64,000 nucleotides of DNA, taken from positions 37,290,593 to 37,354,592 of the forward strand of contig OX419759.1 in assembly GCA_948567375.1 (NCBI GenBank), in the 5' to 3' direction. The DNA is from Lunularia cruciata (Eukaryota; Streptophyta; Marchantiopsida; Lunulariales; Lunulariaceae). A model generated the notes under the pieces. That model had not been told where the DNA came from, did not search any database, and saw only the letters and a program-made list of their open reading frames with translations. How positions within the stretch are numbered: the stretch's first letter is position 1; each line of letters starts with the position of its first letter. The position numbers and the translations under genes were made by a program. Below, piece by piece: positions 47,332 to 59,759 of the stretch.

Positions 47332-47695
47332 AACGTCAGTTCCCTGCGCGTGAGAGTTGCGGGCATGTAGATTACTACACTTCTGGTAATTCCATCATTG
47401 ATCTATCATTGGTTACAGGACCCTTTTGGGCTCCCGTAAACGTCAGATCAAATTCCGATATTTGATTAAATTAAACTACTCGCTCTCTACCCTGCTAACT
47501 GCGAACGTAGTAGCGAGATAGAGGATAGAAGAAACGAAGATAATGATTAGTAACCCACTCGGTTTGATGTAGACTGACAGGATTGACAAAAAACACCCAC
47601 GAGAGGACACTGTAGACCGCCAGAGCTCCAGTTTATATGAAACATGTGCACACGTCAGGGCACACGGTGGTAATATACATGTGATCGTTGACCGA

Positions 47696-50600
47696 CTAAA
47701 TATTGGTTGAATTAGCCAACTCTTCCTCAATGAGAGCAACACACTCTAGAACAGGTTTGCCCGCAACCATGTAATCTGCTAATTTGCTGTGTAGACCCAA
47801 GTGTCGCCTCAATATGCTCACAGTGTTCAAGACTGCCCATCGCACTTGGCTGTCAGCTTTACGCTGTGTAAAACCCAGAACTCTCATAAGTTCATCTAAC
47901 TGCATGAGGGAAATGTAAGATCGTTAGTTACTCTTTTGAAGAAAGATCGTGGATCTCCTAAACTGGAACATCTCAACCCGTGTAATTAAGCCCAAATTCA
48001 GTGAATTCGACATAGTAATTAAAAGAGGACAGACGATGACAATTCCAGAGGTAAAGACGATAACTAAATCAGAACAATTTGTCTGAAAAGTATTATATTC
48101 TTGACCAGTTTTGAAAAGGAGTTAGTAGAGATTTCCCTACTTGGTTGATGTCTGCAAGGCCACCTTCTGCAACCCCGTATCGGATGTACTCTGTCGCAAC
48201 CCCTGCAAGTGCTATACAAGACACCTTGTCCAAAGTCTGCAAACAACACCCATAGCATCAGGGTTTTCATGCCATATTTCACATTTGTTACAAAGACTGT
48301 TATTTGGCAAGATCGCATCATGGATTCGGCTCTCAATTCCCCCAACACATGGGGTAAAGGCATAGTTACCTTATTTCTTAGTTACCACACATCCATTCTC
48401 GTTTTTAGATTCAACGGAAGCAAACGAGAAGAAAATAAACAAACTATAAACAGTGAGATCTTGGATTGTTACGTAAGCCCTATTGCCTCTGGGGGTCCTG
48501 TTTACTGTATACTTCCACGGTTCGAAAGCCTAGTCAAGAGTCCGTCTTCGTATGTAGGAAACCGCATTTTAACAGTCTGAAATGCGCTGACCATTCCTTT
48601 ACACTATATCCTTTTTGATTAGAATCGCAAGAAGAGAATAGAAGAAGTGATGGATTCGTCCTACTGTGTACTTTGCCTCCGAGGCTAATCTATTTTCCTT
48701 TCATGCAGCTCAGACATCTTAATTCAGCTTTTCAGCTTACCGCAGAAGTAACTTTTCCGCCAAGAACCTGCAATAAACACCGATAAAGATATTTAAGTCA
48801 GAATGAAAAGGAATGATTGATGAAAATGTGATCTGAATCTACAATACGGCCTTATATTTATGTCCTGAACCTGATCTTTCAACACAACCAAGCTTCTGGT
48901 CTTTCGAGAGAACCGGTAACAAAGCCAAATTTTGCACTGCCATCGTCTTCAAAATTCAATGGAATACTTACTAGGCCCCTCTACTTATCAACTTATACCG
49001 GAACAAATTGACAGCTAGAAATCACAATGCAACCTCATACAAGTAGAAGTTGATGGACTTGAGTCTCCAAAATTTAAATGCCTCAGAGAAAAAGCTTGAC
49101 TATTACTTTACTACACGATTGGTAGATCCTCTTTAGACTATTAAACAAAAATGTCTTGGATAATAGCCAGCTACATACCTCTTCCTGAAATTCGAAATCA
49201 ATAAATGTAGTTCCAGCTTGTACGTTAAGTGCCCCAAACCTTTTGAAAGCATCAAGGCTAGATAACGTATAACTCTTTGGCATGATACCCATCAGATAAG
49301 CAATCAAAAAGTGTCCTGCCTCATGCTGCAAAATGCAAAGCAAAATGCAGTCCCAAGAAATGAGAAACATCACCACGATTATGACTAACTTTAGTTGATT
49401 CATGACTCGCTTTCGATGATCTAGGATCTTCTGAACAGTTGTATTCCAGCTTCCTGACATCGAAGGACTTGTATGCTTATGAGGGGCCAAGAATACAGCG
49501 TCCTGACACAAATTCTTCGAAGACTGACCATCTCCTGGATGAAAGGACTAATGTCTTTGCCATCCCATCAACATAGTGGATACTATGCGATATGGACACC
49601 ATTGAGTGAATTGGATTATACGTTTTAGGCTAGGATGAATAGTTACTTACTTTAGCTACTCTATCCTGATATTTCGAGCTTACAAGTCGGCCAACTGTAT
49701 CAAGCAGCAACGCTTCAACACCCCCGCCATTGGCCACCTGTAGCATCCAAAGCCATATTAGGAAACTGAATAATCTTGCAAGATACTGACCAGTCCCCTG
49801 AATGACAGGTAGAAAAGAGGCCAAAACGTTCGATACATCAATGAGCTTACATGATGTCAATTCAAACAACTCTATTTTGAGAAGTACTGTTCCAAAGCAT
49901 GACTCTTACTTCTCCATTTGTCAAAAGATAGTCACAATGGAGAGCGACGGATGAAACATACCTGGTCTACAGTACCAAGGAACACGAAGAGGACTACAGC
50001 AGACAGCAATTGATATTGATTCAGGTCCAAAAGCCTCCATGAAGAAAGTCCTAACACCAGTGCAGCCACTTGCAAGTTCCCTCTTATTGAACCTAAAGTC
50101 GTATCCACCGGAGATAGAAATTTTTCTGGTTCAATTTTATTTAAACGGAGCTCCTCCAGGGTGTACGCTCTTTGAGGAACCTGGACACGAGAGAAAAAAT
50201 ATTGCGATTAGACCTGCTGGATAATACTCCCCAGGTCATGGACACTTACCATGACTAGTTCAGATGTACGAAAAAGGTTTGGTTTTCCTGAATCAGAGTC
50301 TTTGATGTATTGGCTAGCAAGTTCGGAAATTAGATGCCAGAGCAGTGCTCTTAATAAATGTGTTTAGGAAGGACACCACTTCAAAACTTACATCGTCTAC
50401 TGCTTCTTGAAAGGGCGTTGCAAGTGGCAGTTAAGTTGAGCACAAGGTAGTCAGGCCTCGTTTCCTGACAATCAGTAATGCGCTTGTGAGTTAGAAAGCT
50501 CTCCCCGACTTGTGCCAAGCAAAATACTACTTTCTCTTCCCTGTTTCAATTTGATGGTTTATTACTAGAACTCTATAGAAAGGTTTAGAGCTTGATGAAT

Positions 50601-51707
50601 TCGTCTATTTTATAGTCCTTTTATAAGAGGAAACTTCCGGATCATCTCTCTTACTTTATGTGAGTATGTAGCAACTTACACTCTACACCCAAAGTTGCAG
50701 TTTTGTTTAAGGCTCTATGGGGAGGCCGGTTTACGACCTCAAATCAGATCAAAATTTCAATCGGTGTTTCAAATAAGTTATTGTGAAAATATAGTACTGG
50801 ACTGCAAAAAGTGATAAGTAGAAGGAACTCAGAGAGTTTTTAATCAGGACTGCAAATTAACTACTGTGAAATATTGGAAGATTTAGAACGGGATTGCAAA
50901 GAATTATTGGTGGAAACTCCGAGAGTGTTTCTTCGCAGCAAGTTAGACGAATTTGGGGAGCTGTGATACGGGAGGAGCACAGCACGGTAGATATCAAGGA
51001 ACACTTTCTGATGATAAACAATTCAATAAGGTCTTGAAAAGTGATATCTTCTGAATCTTTCAAGGAGAAATATTCCAATCTTGAGGATAGGTTGCATGTA
51101 TGCGAGACATTCTAGTTGTTCAGCTATTGCTTTTACTTGAGAGCGTCCGCCTTTAAGCGCGTTCAACGATTCAAATTCGAAGATGGAAAATGAAAGAGAA
51201 ACTGGAAAATGGAAGAGAAACTTCACCTACCGGTCCTTTCAAAACACACTTTCAAACTACTTCAAAACCAGAATCTGTTGGAGATTACAGCCATCACTGA
51301 TAAATTCTAACCTTAATTTATAACAATTCAGTCAAGTTGATGAGAACTATCTAGGACTCCAATACGAAGATAAGGTGAGTTCGCACCAATTGTGCTTTCC
51401 CGAATGCAGGGAGTTCCTTCGCCAATTCCAGAGCTTGCTTCTCGTTGCCACTCTCAAGCTCGGCATCAATCAAGCTGATGTACACCTTCGGATTCACATT
51501 TATCTTCTTCGTCCCCTCAACCTTCAAAAATTCCTCCATGGACGCCCGAACTCCAACATTCTTTCCCTTCACAAAAAGCCTCATATGCTTTCCACCAGCT
51601 GCATATCTCCCGCTAAATACAGACCGACCTAACCCAAATCCACTCGCACTAGCAATCGGCAAACTCAGTGTCCGCGCAGAGTAGCAAATTATACTCCCTT
51701 GAGCCAT
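47696..51707 (-). CDS. Plastid-type membrane M41-like peptidase (FtsH-peptidase-related, no AAA domain), 7 exons
   Basis: Exons on the minus strand: 51,707-51,387; 50,180-49,962; 49,737-49,651; 49,325-49,179; 48,767-48,741; 48,236-48,141; 47,899-47,696 (stop TAG). All introns are GT-AG and all lie in phase 0. The product is 366 residues. I place the start at the first ATG (51,707); about 50 residues follow that are rich in Ser, Ala, Gly and Arg with few acids, like a chloroplast transit peptide. A conserved helical region (about 57-107) and two hydrophobic, probably membrane-spanning segments (about 142-158 and 164-180) follow. The zinc motif HEAGH is at residues 210-214. An FtsH-like ALAG-x-A-x-E segment and a GGLADI motif with Asp296 may supply the third zinc ligand. 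There is no ATPase domain. The protein resembles plant proteins annotated as stress-regulated or FtsH-like peptidases; activity is inferred. Confidence 0.9.
48741..48767 (-). other. 27-nt microexon of the peptidase gene
   Basis: Exactly nine codons (VLGGKVTSA) between a CAG acceptor and a GTAAGC donor. It joins the EFQEE end of the HEAGH exon to the TLDKVSC start of the next. Skipping it would keep the frame. Confidence 0.8.
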
Positions 51708-52045
51708 ACTTCGGCTACTCAGCAAATTCAAAATCCGTTAGCTGAATCTACAGTGGACTACGCATACTACTTCCCAAACCAAGGGACGATTCCACTGTCC
51801 GCGAGTTCTAATGAATTTTCTGTTCTTTGATTGTAATCGTGAGTCCAGGATTATGGAGTGACGTTGCTCCGACCAGTCCACGGAGCTCCAACCACAGTAC
51901 GGACAATAAAGTCACTGTGGCCTGACGGCGTATGTCTGCGGACGCAGTTGAGGTGATAACGTTGAGGCGCCCTACTTGTGGCCACGGATTTTCATTGTTA
52001 GAGGTCGATTATTTCTATTTGAGGCATCCGAACTTATATACGAAC
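51708..52045 (-). promoter_or_regulatory. Promoter and 5' UTR of the peptidase gene
   Basis: The region upstream of the ATG is CpG-containing and repeat-free. On the minus strand a TATATAA stands at 52,040-52,034, which would place transcription start near 52,005 and leave a 5' UTR of about 300 bases. No transcript evidence is available. Confidence 0.4.
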
Positions 52046-53499
52046 TTGGGGTGTGGTAGAGCTTTCAGTTTCAAAGTCAAAAATTACATTCTGATCGACT
52101 AAAAGGAGAATAAATTACATAAATTACATAAAATCCATGCAACAACAGGTTGTGTAAAGGAAACTAATTTTGTTCTAATTTAGTAAGACCTTCACACATG
52201 CAAACCTATCCAGATAGAAAATTAAATAGTCTATTCATGTGGGACTACTCCTCTTATGAAAGCTAAGGAAGGTCCTGGTTCCTAGACTCTCATGCTAAGC
52301 TCCAGTTGGCATAGATGGGTCATGAATGGACTGTTCCTTATAAGATCCTCTCGAGTGGACCGGTATGAGACAGAAGCAGTACAGAAGAAGTATATGAAGA
52401 AGTAAACATAGTTTGAAGGATGAGTGATGATTCTTTGGAATAGAACAAGGAAAGCACGAAATATAGCTAACCAACGAAGATAACTAGATTAGAGAAGGTG
52501 CAGAACGATAAGAGGTCTGTTGTCATATCATCTTTCATTTACTTAGATGTGAAATACTTGGGGAGCAACTGTCTTGTAAAGGACAAAGCTTGTGTCACAA
52601 AGGGAATGATATCGAATTTTCAATCAGAGGTTACTAAAATCATAGATTATATTATATATAGCACAGAGTTAATGATATTGATCAATCAATCTAAAATTCT
52701 TGAAATCAGTAAAATTTAAAGGATGTACTAATAATTGTTTGATATAAGTTATTGTTTTTCATTATACTAGAAATACCTTAAGCAATACGTGATACTAGTT
52801 ATATTAGTATTGTACCCTTGTCTCCTCTTAGGATGCAAAAGTTCACCTTTAGCAGCTCATGGTATTAACAGCACCTTGTACCAAACAAATGAGACATTAT
52901 TAAGTCTTATATTAACCAACATTAGTTTTTCTTGGTTTAAGCCCAAGTTGCACTTCAAACTCAATAGTTTTTATTTTGCAATTAAATTGGATCCAACTGC
53001 TTATCTCTAACATCCAAGCTGCCCTTCAAACTCAATAATTATTACGTTTGTCATTGAAGAGGACTTAACTCCTTATCTCTAAGACAAGCAAGTGAATTAA
53101 GACTTTGGTTTTCTTTGTAGCTCAAAGTTGTTGTGCAAAAATTCAACTATCTAGAGGCTCGTTGTCCATGGGAGTCCAATTAGGTTTAGCAAAAAAGACT
53201 GTAATTCAAGGTTTCTCTGCACATGGATCATGTGTCAATGACACCGGAGATTAGTATTAGTTTCATGGATAAGGTATTCTCTTTCTATCTTCCTTATGCC
53301 TTTGATTAGTATAACATCATTAGCACTAACACTAAAATCCACTTCATATCCATAAAAACTAGACCTTGAATAAAATCCAAACTTTGCCAAGGGTTAGTTT
53401 GAGCTCCAAGTCTACCTTGGAAACCCTCTCCTTATATAGAAGTACTTTGAAACTCCTTTTTTTTATCTTCTAAAATTAAACCCAATTCAATAATATAAT
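52046..53499. other. Stretch without a gene, with a small tandem repeat
   Basis: AT-rich sequence without a convincing frame. At 52,943-53,085 a unit of about 71 bases is present twice in tandem, each copy beginning 'ccaag.tgc.cttcaaactcaata' and ending near 'cttatctctaa'. Confidence 0.5.
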
Positions 53500-54096
53500 T
53501 GTAATACCAATAGCTAGACATATTATCTAAAGGTGAAAACTGGCTTGGTAAAATCTAAAAGGATGTTATATATGATGTGCTACATAGATCAGATGGAGGC
53601 TTCATCAAAAGAGTAACTCTACTAATAGGGCAGAAACCAAAAATAGCCTGAAAACTTTGAAGCTAATTCTGGAAGCATAAACTGATAAATTAGGCCTTGA
53701 GAATACACAAATCCCCCCTTGAAAGAAGAAAAAGTTGACATTCTCTCTCCTCTTGTCTATCTCATCAAGAGCTTTCCAACGGTACCTCACCAATGCAATT
53801 TTGAGATTCCTATAGGAAGATTCACTAAAGTTCCCTTTGGTCAAAGATTGTTTGACCAACCAGATAGGATCAAAATTGACATGTCACCCATGCATACAAT
53901 TAATCTAAGGGTAGAACCCGCAAACATGTCACTTATCCATGTATCTGATCCAAGGGTGGGAGCTTCTTTTGAGTGGATCCTCTTTGCTATTTAATAAAGT
54001 CAAGGTGTTCTTTTGGGGCATCAGAGTATTGAGTGTGAAGCTTTGTGTCTCTTTTCATGTGTTTCTCTTAAGGTCTCCAATCTTTGGAAAATTACA
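53500..54096 (-). mobile_element. Family L LTR, inverted and internally deleted
   Basis: It starts TGTAATACCA and ends AAATTACA; it is the reverse complement of the L-family LTR with part missing. The flanks show no clear target duplication. Confidence 0.65.
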
Positions 54097-54250
54097 TCAA
54101 CCCACATTTTAGTATCTTTCACTCATGGATTTACATCAAATTTGTATCTTGTAATACATCTTTTGTTGTATATCTTCCAATGTTCTCAAGCACAGTAATT
54201 TAGGCTTTGTGTGCTCTAGTTATATTCTAGTTAGCATACATGTGTGTATT

Positions 54251-54971
54251 TGTAATACTTTGAGGACAAGAGATAAGAAAAAATATAGATTTCACATTCA
54301 ATCATTCGATGCCCCAAAGGAGCACCTTCTCTTTATTATATAGACAAAGAGGATCTACTCCAAGGAAGCTCCACCATAGGATTATGCACAAAAATAAGTG
54401 ACATGTCAGCAAGCTCCACACTTGGATTACTTACTTAAATGGGTGACATATTGGTCTTGGTCCTATCTGGTTGGTCAAACAAGCTTTGACCAAAAGGAAT
54501 CTTCCTAAAGGAATCTCAAAATCACGTGGGTGAGGTACCATTGGAAAGCTCTCAAAGAGACAAAGCACAAGGATGGGAAGGCCAGCCATTCTTCCACTAA
54601 GGGGGGGGGGGAGGAATCTACACATTTTTGAGGCCGAATTCATCCGTTCAGGCCCCCGAAATTGCTTTCAAAGATTTTAGGCATATTTCAGTTCCTACTC
54701 TATTAATAGGAGTCCCCTTTTGGTGATATTTCTTTCTGATTTGTTTAGTCCATCATGTGTAACATCCTTCCATATGTTACCAAACCATTTCTCACCTTTA
54801 AATTATATATCTAAGGTTTTTAAGTATATTTTGGTTTCTACCCTATTAGTAGAAGTACTCTTTTGGTGATACTTTTATCTAATTTATTTTGACTATCATG
54901 TATAACATCATTCCAGATGTTACCAAACCAAATTTCACATCTAGATCATATGGCTAGCTCTTGGTATTACA
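54251..54971 (+). mobile_element. Solo LTR, family L, with 5-bp target duplication GTATT
   Basis: This 721-base unit begins TGTAATAC and ends GGTATTACA, with GTATT at 54,246-54,250 and at 54,972-54,976. It includes a run of about twelve G near 54,601. Confidence 0.85.
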
Positions 54972-54976
54972 GTATT

Positions 54977-57900
54977 ATTTCTCTTCTCATTCAATGGTTC
55001 TTGTTCTCTACTTTCCATGGTATGGAATGGAGCTCAATATGATTTAAATGGATGTCTTGAATATTTTTCTATGATAATATGAAATAAAAATTTGGGTTAA
55101 TGATAATTAAACACATGGTAAGAAACTTCTAAATTTGAAAATTGAATGGTCTTCATTTGGTTAGTATTAAAAAAAAGTGAGAAATATGCTATATAATAGG
55201 TAAAAACTTGAAGTTTTACATTTTTTATTACTTAAGTATAGATTTAAGATACAATATTTTTTTATATTTTCTTGTTAAATATGTTTATACTTATATTTCT
55301 ACTCATATATTCAATACCTTTACAGTACTCATATGTTCAATATATCTTTGACAACTATTTTTTTCTCACAATACATAACCTATTGTGATAAAATTTTAGA
55401 TTTTGTAACAAAAAATTTAAATTTTCAACTCCCACACACACATCTCTTATATATTTTTTATCATAATTTTGGTTAAATTCAATGGATTTCCTTTCATATG
55501 TAGATACATACTTCTTAAATACAATAAATGAAACCAAATGTTAGAAAATTGCATTTAGAACCTTTGGTCCTTCTTATTGTCATGTTCTTTATGGTCGTAT
55601 TCAGAACTTTTACTAGGAAACATTAACAAGCCTTTGAAGTGATGCATCAAATAGATAAATATTTTTATTATTCATGAACAATAAGAGTGAAGCTGAAATT
55701 TTAATAAATAAATCTAAAATGAATCTTTTTATGTATAAAACAAACTTTCTTTGATTGATATTCTTGCATTGAATTCTTGGTATTAATATTCAAATATTCT
55801 TTAAACATTCAGATTGCCTTGATTTCTAATTTATCACAAAGATATTAATAGAAGATGCATTCAAGAAATTTCTTTAAGATAAAATTTTACTTCAACTTAT
55901 TAGATTATTCTTGAACCAATAAAATTAAGTCCAAACAAGATTAAAGAAAAGAAGCATTTCATTTAGTCTTTTTAAATAGACTTTATCTATTATTTTTCTC
56001 CCAAAAATTGAAAATAGAAGCTTCATGTTATTTTTTATGTATATATAAATTATTTAAAATCTTACACTAAATATATATATAGTTTTTGAGAAGTCTTATT
56101 TTACAAAGAATCTTTTGCATATTGAATATATGGTTTCATATGCATGAGATTTTAAAGGCACCATGTATATTAGCTCTATTATCCTCAACAAGACTTGCTA
56201 GTCCAAAATTAAGTTAATTTAGTAAAAAATATAGTAGAACCTATAGTAGACTAGTATACAATTGAAATGTACTCTATTTCCCTCAAAAAATCTTGGTAGA
56301 TAATAGATTAGAGTTGATAAAGTATAATTCTTGTGGGTTGTTTAAAGGCAATATTGATAAAGTGAGAAGTTTCAGATAACTTAAGGCAAAAATAATATCT
56401 AAATATATTTTTAAAATAAAATTCCTATAGAATAGTCTAATGATATTTATCTATATATTAAAATTTGATATCCAAATATCAAATCTAAACTCCAAAGATA
56501 AAGTTCTTTTTTGAACTATTATGTATGGTTTAAATATTAGGCTCTTACAATTATAATACACTAAATTTGAATTCAAATCATCTAAATATTTGTTATTATC
56601 CATCCATAAATTTTGAGTAGTCATTCTAAGCTATAATCAATTAACTTAACATCCATATTTTGGGAAAATATGTCATACAAATATTTTATATGAGCTTCTT
56701 AGTATAAGAAAAACATAAATAACATGGTAGATGCTAGTTTAAGCACGAAACAGGAGGACAATGATATCTTAGTATTTGCTTCAAAGTGTGTTCTATCTCT
56801 CATATGAAATTCATATATGGTTATAATAAATTTGTCCCTATTTAGATTCATCTCCAATAAAAACATGAAATTTCAATTATTGCACAAAAATGCCTTGTTG
56901 CTCAATTTATGGTTCAAAATTGATTATTTCTACCTCTTAGCTTTCATATTATCAACATGTCAAAATGGTTTGTTTTAGTGTTTAAATATCTACACAATAA
57001 ATAATAGAAGAGGATGCTTTTACAAAAAAGAAACATATATTCATAAGACAATTGACTTAAAAATATAAATATAATTTTCATCATAAAGAAAAAAAATCAA
57101 GTAGCTTTTTTATCTAAAGAGTAACAAAGACAATCTAGTGGTTTTACATATGCATAGATTAAAGGGTCGATCACTGTAAAGTTTTCAGAAGAAGAGTTTA
57201 AAGTAGCATGTATAAACACCTCATCAATTTCTAAAGAAGCCCTCAAGAACACAAAGCTAGCTAAAACTTTAATGAATATAATATGATGATAAAAATGACT
57301 AAAGATCGCTTAAACTGATAAGGTTATTCAGAACGAAGAGATGGTAAAATAAGGATGTATTAAAGTAATAAAAATCTACCTAGAGAAATATTAAACTAAC
57401 ACACATGATACTTCAGTAGAAATTTGACAGTGATGAAAAGGTATAAATAATGTTATATTCATCTAAATTTTATATGTTTTAAGATATATAGATTTTTTGG
57501 ATATTATGATACAAATATGTAAATATATATATAGCAGGTTCACTATTATTAGCTTGTTAATTTGTTGCTGGACAAATTATCAAGAATATCAACCAATTCT
57601 CTTTGTTAGCATTTGTATCTTATCTAGAGTTTTATTGAGAATGCCTCCTTTGTCATAGATTAATACTCTTGATAGACTTTATATACCTAAAAACTAATAA
57701 TAATAGATTTTGGTACTCCTCTAAAATAAAAAAATAATTATTAAAGACAATGATATGTAGAAATCTATCATCAAATTTAGTTAATTTATGTATACTACAT
57801 TATAAGAATTATTTTGAAAAATTTACCATTATCTTATCATGGTAATATAATGCTTTTCATTTTCCTAGAATATATAAATATAATGTAGTATTTGTAGTTG

Positions 57901-58172
57901 AGCTTGACATTTATTATGACAAATATTCTCATCCCAAGGTCATGAGACGTAGAGAAGCTTATGAAGATGAGTGTAAGAAATAAGAGTTTTATGGGGAGAT
58001 ATAATTTAATAGACAACAAGCAATATTTGAAAAAGAAAAAGGAAACTACAAGCATTTTAAAGAATGAATCAAGAATTTTAAAGTGGTAAAAGCAATCTTT
58101 GATGAAGGATGTATATTCAAAATGCTTTCTTTGAGTTACTTTAAGAAATTGATATTTTGTAATGCTATATCT
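54977..58172. other. Very AT-rich stretch without genes
   Basis: About 3.2 kb of A/T-dominated sequence with only very short frames. I see no terminal repeats, RNA gene or conserved motif. A diverged intergenic repeat or matrix-attachment-like DNA is possible but not shown. Confidence 0.5.
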
Positions 58173-58334
58173 AAGCTCAAGTAATATTGAGTAAATAGAT
58201 TAAATCTAAGATTTTGAACTCAAAGAAGTATATATAGATGAGCCAAAGATAACAAGCTTGAGCAATATTGAGATTAAATAGATTAAATCTAAGATTGAAC
58301 TCAAAGAAGTATATCTAGATGAGCAAAAGATACT
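58173..58334. repeat. Two-copy tandem repeat, period 81
   Basis: Copies start 'aagctc' at 58,173 and 'aagctt' at 58,254. Both contain 'agattaaatctaagat' and 'gaactcaaagaagtatat' followed by 'agatgagc'. Confidence 0.75.
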
Positions 58335-58706
58335 AAAGAGTTTTGTAGACACTTTATTGAAGTAAGATATGAACAATACCCTTTAATGCCAAATTGACTT
58401 GGTCTGAGCAATAAAACATGCTACTAATGCCATCACTTTGGTGAGATAAGAGATAATAAAATTTCCTAGCAATTAAGATTGCATACAAACTTGTGTCCAA
58501 ATCATTGTGTAACTGCTAGTGTATTATAACAAGTTTACAATGGATTACAATTAAAGCCATGGAGAAAATATTGTTTTATTGATGAAAATATCATATAAAA
58601 AGTAACAAATTCAGAGAAATGACTACTTTGAAATTGTAAACTAAAATATTTACCTGTCTTAACGTACATACTTCATACACTCATTTTTTGAATCAGCAAG
58701 ATGAAG

Positions 58707-59012
58707 ATAAGTATATCGTTTTTGCACTTAACCTCCCAATTTTATCATGCATAAACACTAAATACTATTGAGCAGTTTTGTCATGGATGTTGTACAACAT
58801 GCATGGCTCAAGCACAAATTAGACTATGCTGAACTAGACCATATGATCAAGATATAGTCATTACTTCTTTTTAGCAAAATAAGTATATATATTTTCACTT
58901 AGCCTCCCAAATTTATCATGAAAACTTAAATATTATTGAGCATTTTCGATTATGGAGGTCATAGCCCAAGCACATCCGAACTAACACGAACTGGACCATA
59001 TTATAAAGTATA
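58707..59012. repeat. Two-copy tandem repeat, period about 172
   Basis: Both copies run from 'ataagtatat' through 'cactta.cctcccaa.tttatcatg' and 'attgagca.tttt' to 'caagcaca' and 'aact.gaccatat'. The second copy is shorter through deletions. Confidence 0.7.
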
Positions 59013-59100
59013 TAGTCCCTCATGGATACAATCGTGGATTTACGGCTATCCTTCCATGGTGCAATTGTCATTGCAAAGCAAATGCGGAGCAACTACCAGG

Positions 59101-59433
59101 CTACGTCTTCCTCGGACTCATGAATTCATCGAGAATATTATACAAGAAAACAAAAACAAAAGAAAAGACCATGAAAGGGCACCCTTCTGTGCTGTTGGCA
59201 GCTTTTGATGCCCTCCCCTTCTTGAGAACTTTATACTTTACTATGGGAGGGATGAAACTCTTGTCAATTTCCTCAAAACTATGAAGGTCGAGGAATTCGT
59301 TGTGTTTAAAGGGGGAAACTAAAGAGGAAGACAGTACACAATGCCGTGTAGAGGATAGACCTACTATATTTCTAAATATAAAAGGAACGAAACAGTCAAT
59401 ATAGGAGACGTGGCTGTTCCGCTTAGTAACCAC
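59101..59433 (-). CDS. Unidentified 110-codon frame
   Basis: An uninterrupted minus-strand frame that lacks an early ATG (it opens with GTG). A Lys/Arg-rich segment (KYKVLKKGRASKAANS) precedes a hydrophobic segment (FMVFSFVFVFLYNIL) near the C-terminus. It could be an exon of a gene read from the CpG-rich region to its right. Chance cannot be excluded. No family was recognised. Confidence 0.25.
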   Translation of the reverse strand: MVTKRNSHVSYIDCFVPFIFRNIVGLSSTRHCVLSSSLVSPFKHNEFLDLHSFEEIDKSFIPPIVKYKVLKKGRASKAANSTEGCPFMVFSFVFVFLYNILDEFMSPRKT

Positions 59434-59740
59434 GGTTCAAACGGGATTACGTTTCACGCTTCTTCGACGCAGTAATTTCTGAGTAAAACCCCGCAACAGA
59501 AAGTCGTAGCCATTGTCCAGTGAAGTGGCAGCATGCGAAGATAGTTAGTGCTCGTCGTACCTCTGTCGTACCTCGGTTTTCTCTACACGTGGCTGCGCGT
59601 TACTAGTCGTACATGCTGTCATTTGAATGGACTTGCGTGCGGAGGACCTGTGGCAAGTCTACACGTCGCATACGTAGCCACATTTAACTTGAGTTACTTA
59701 CAGTGAGCTAAAGCCACGGTAGTAGTGGAGTTGACTGTCT
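59400..59740. promoter_or_regulatory. CpG-rich, promoter-like region with ACGTGGC elements
   Basis: CG dinucleotides are frequent here, unlike the surrounding AT-rich or CpG-depleted DNA. ACGTGGC at 59,408-59,414 and CACGTGGC at 59,586-59,593 match the core of abscisic-acid-responsive/G-box elements bound by bZIP factors. The transcribed gene is not identified. Confidence 0.35.
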
Positions 59741-59759
59741 TATTTCTCAAGGATAAGTG

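Noticed and set aside
53500..54971. A single DNA transposon with long terminal inverted repeats
   Set aside because: The right half has its own GTATT duplication and matches a stand-alone LTR at 4,389-5,127, so two LTR insertions explain it.
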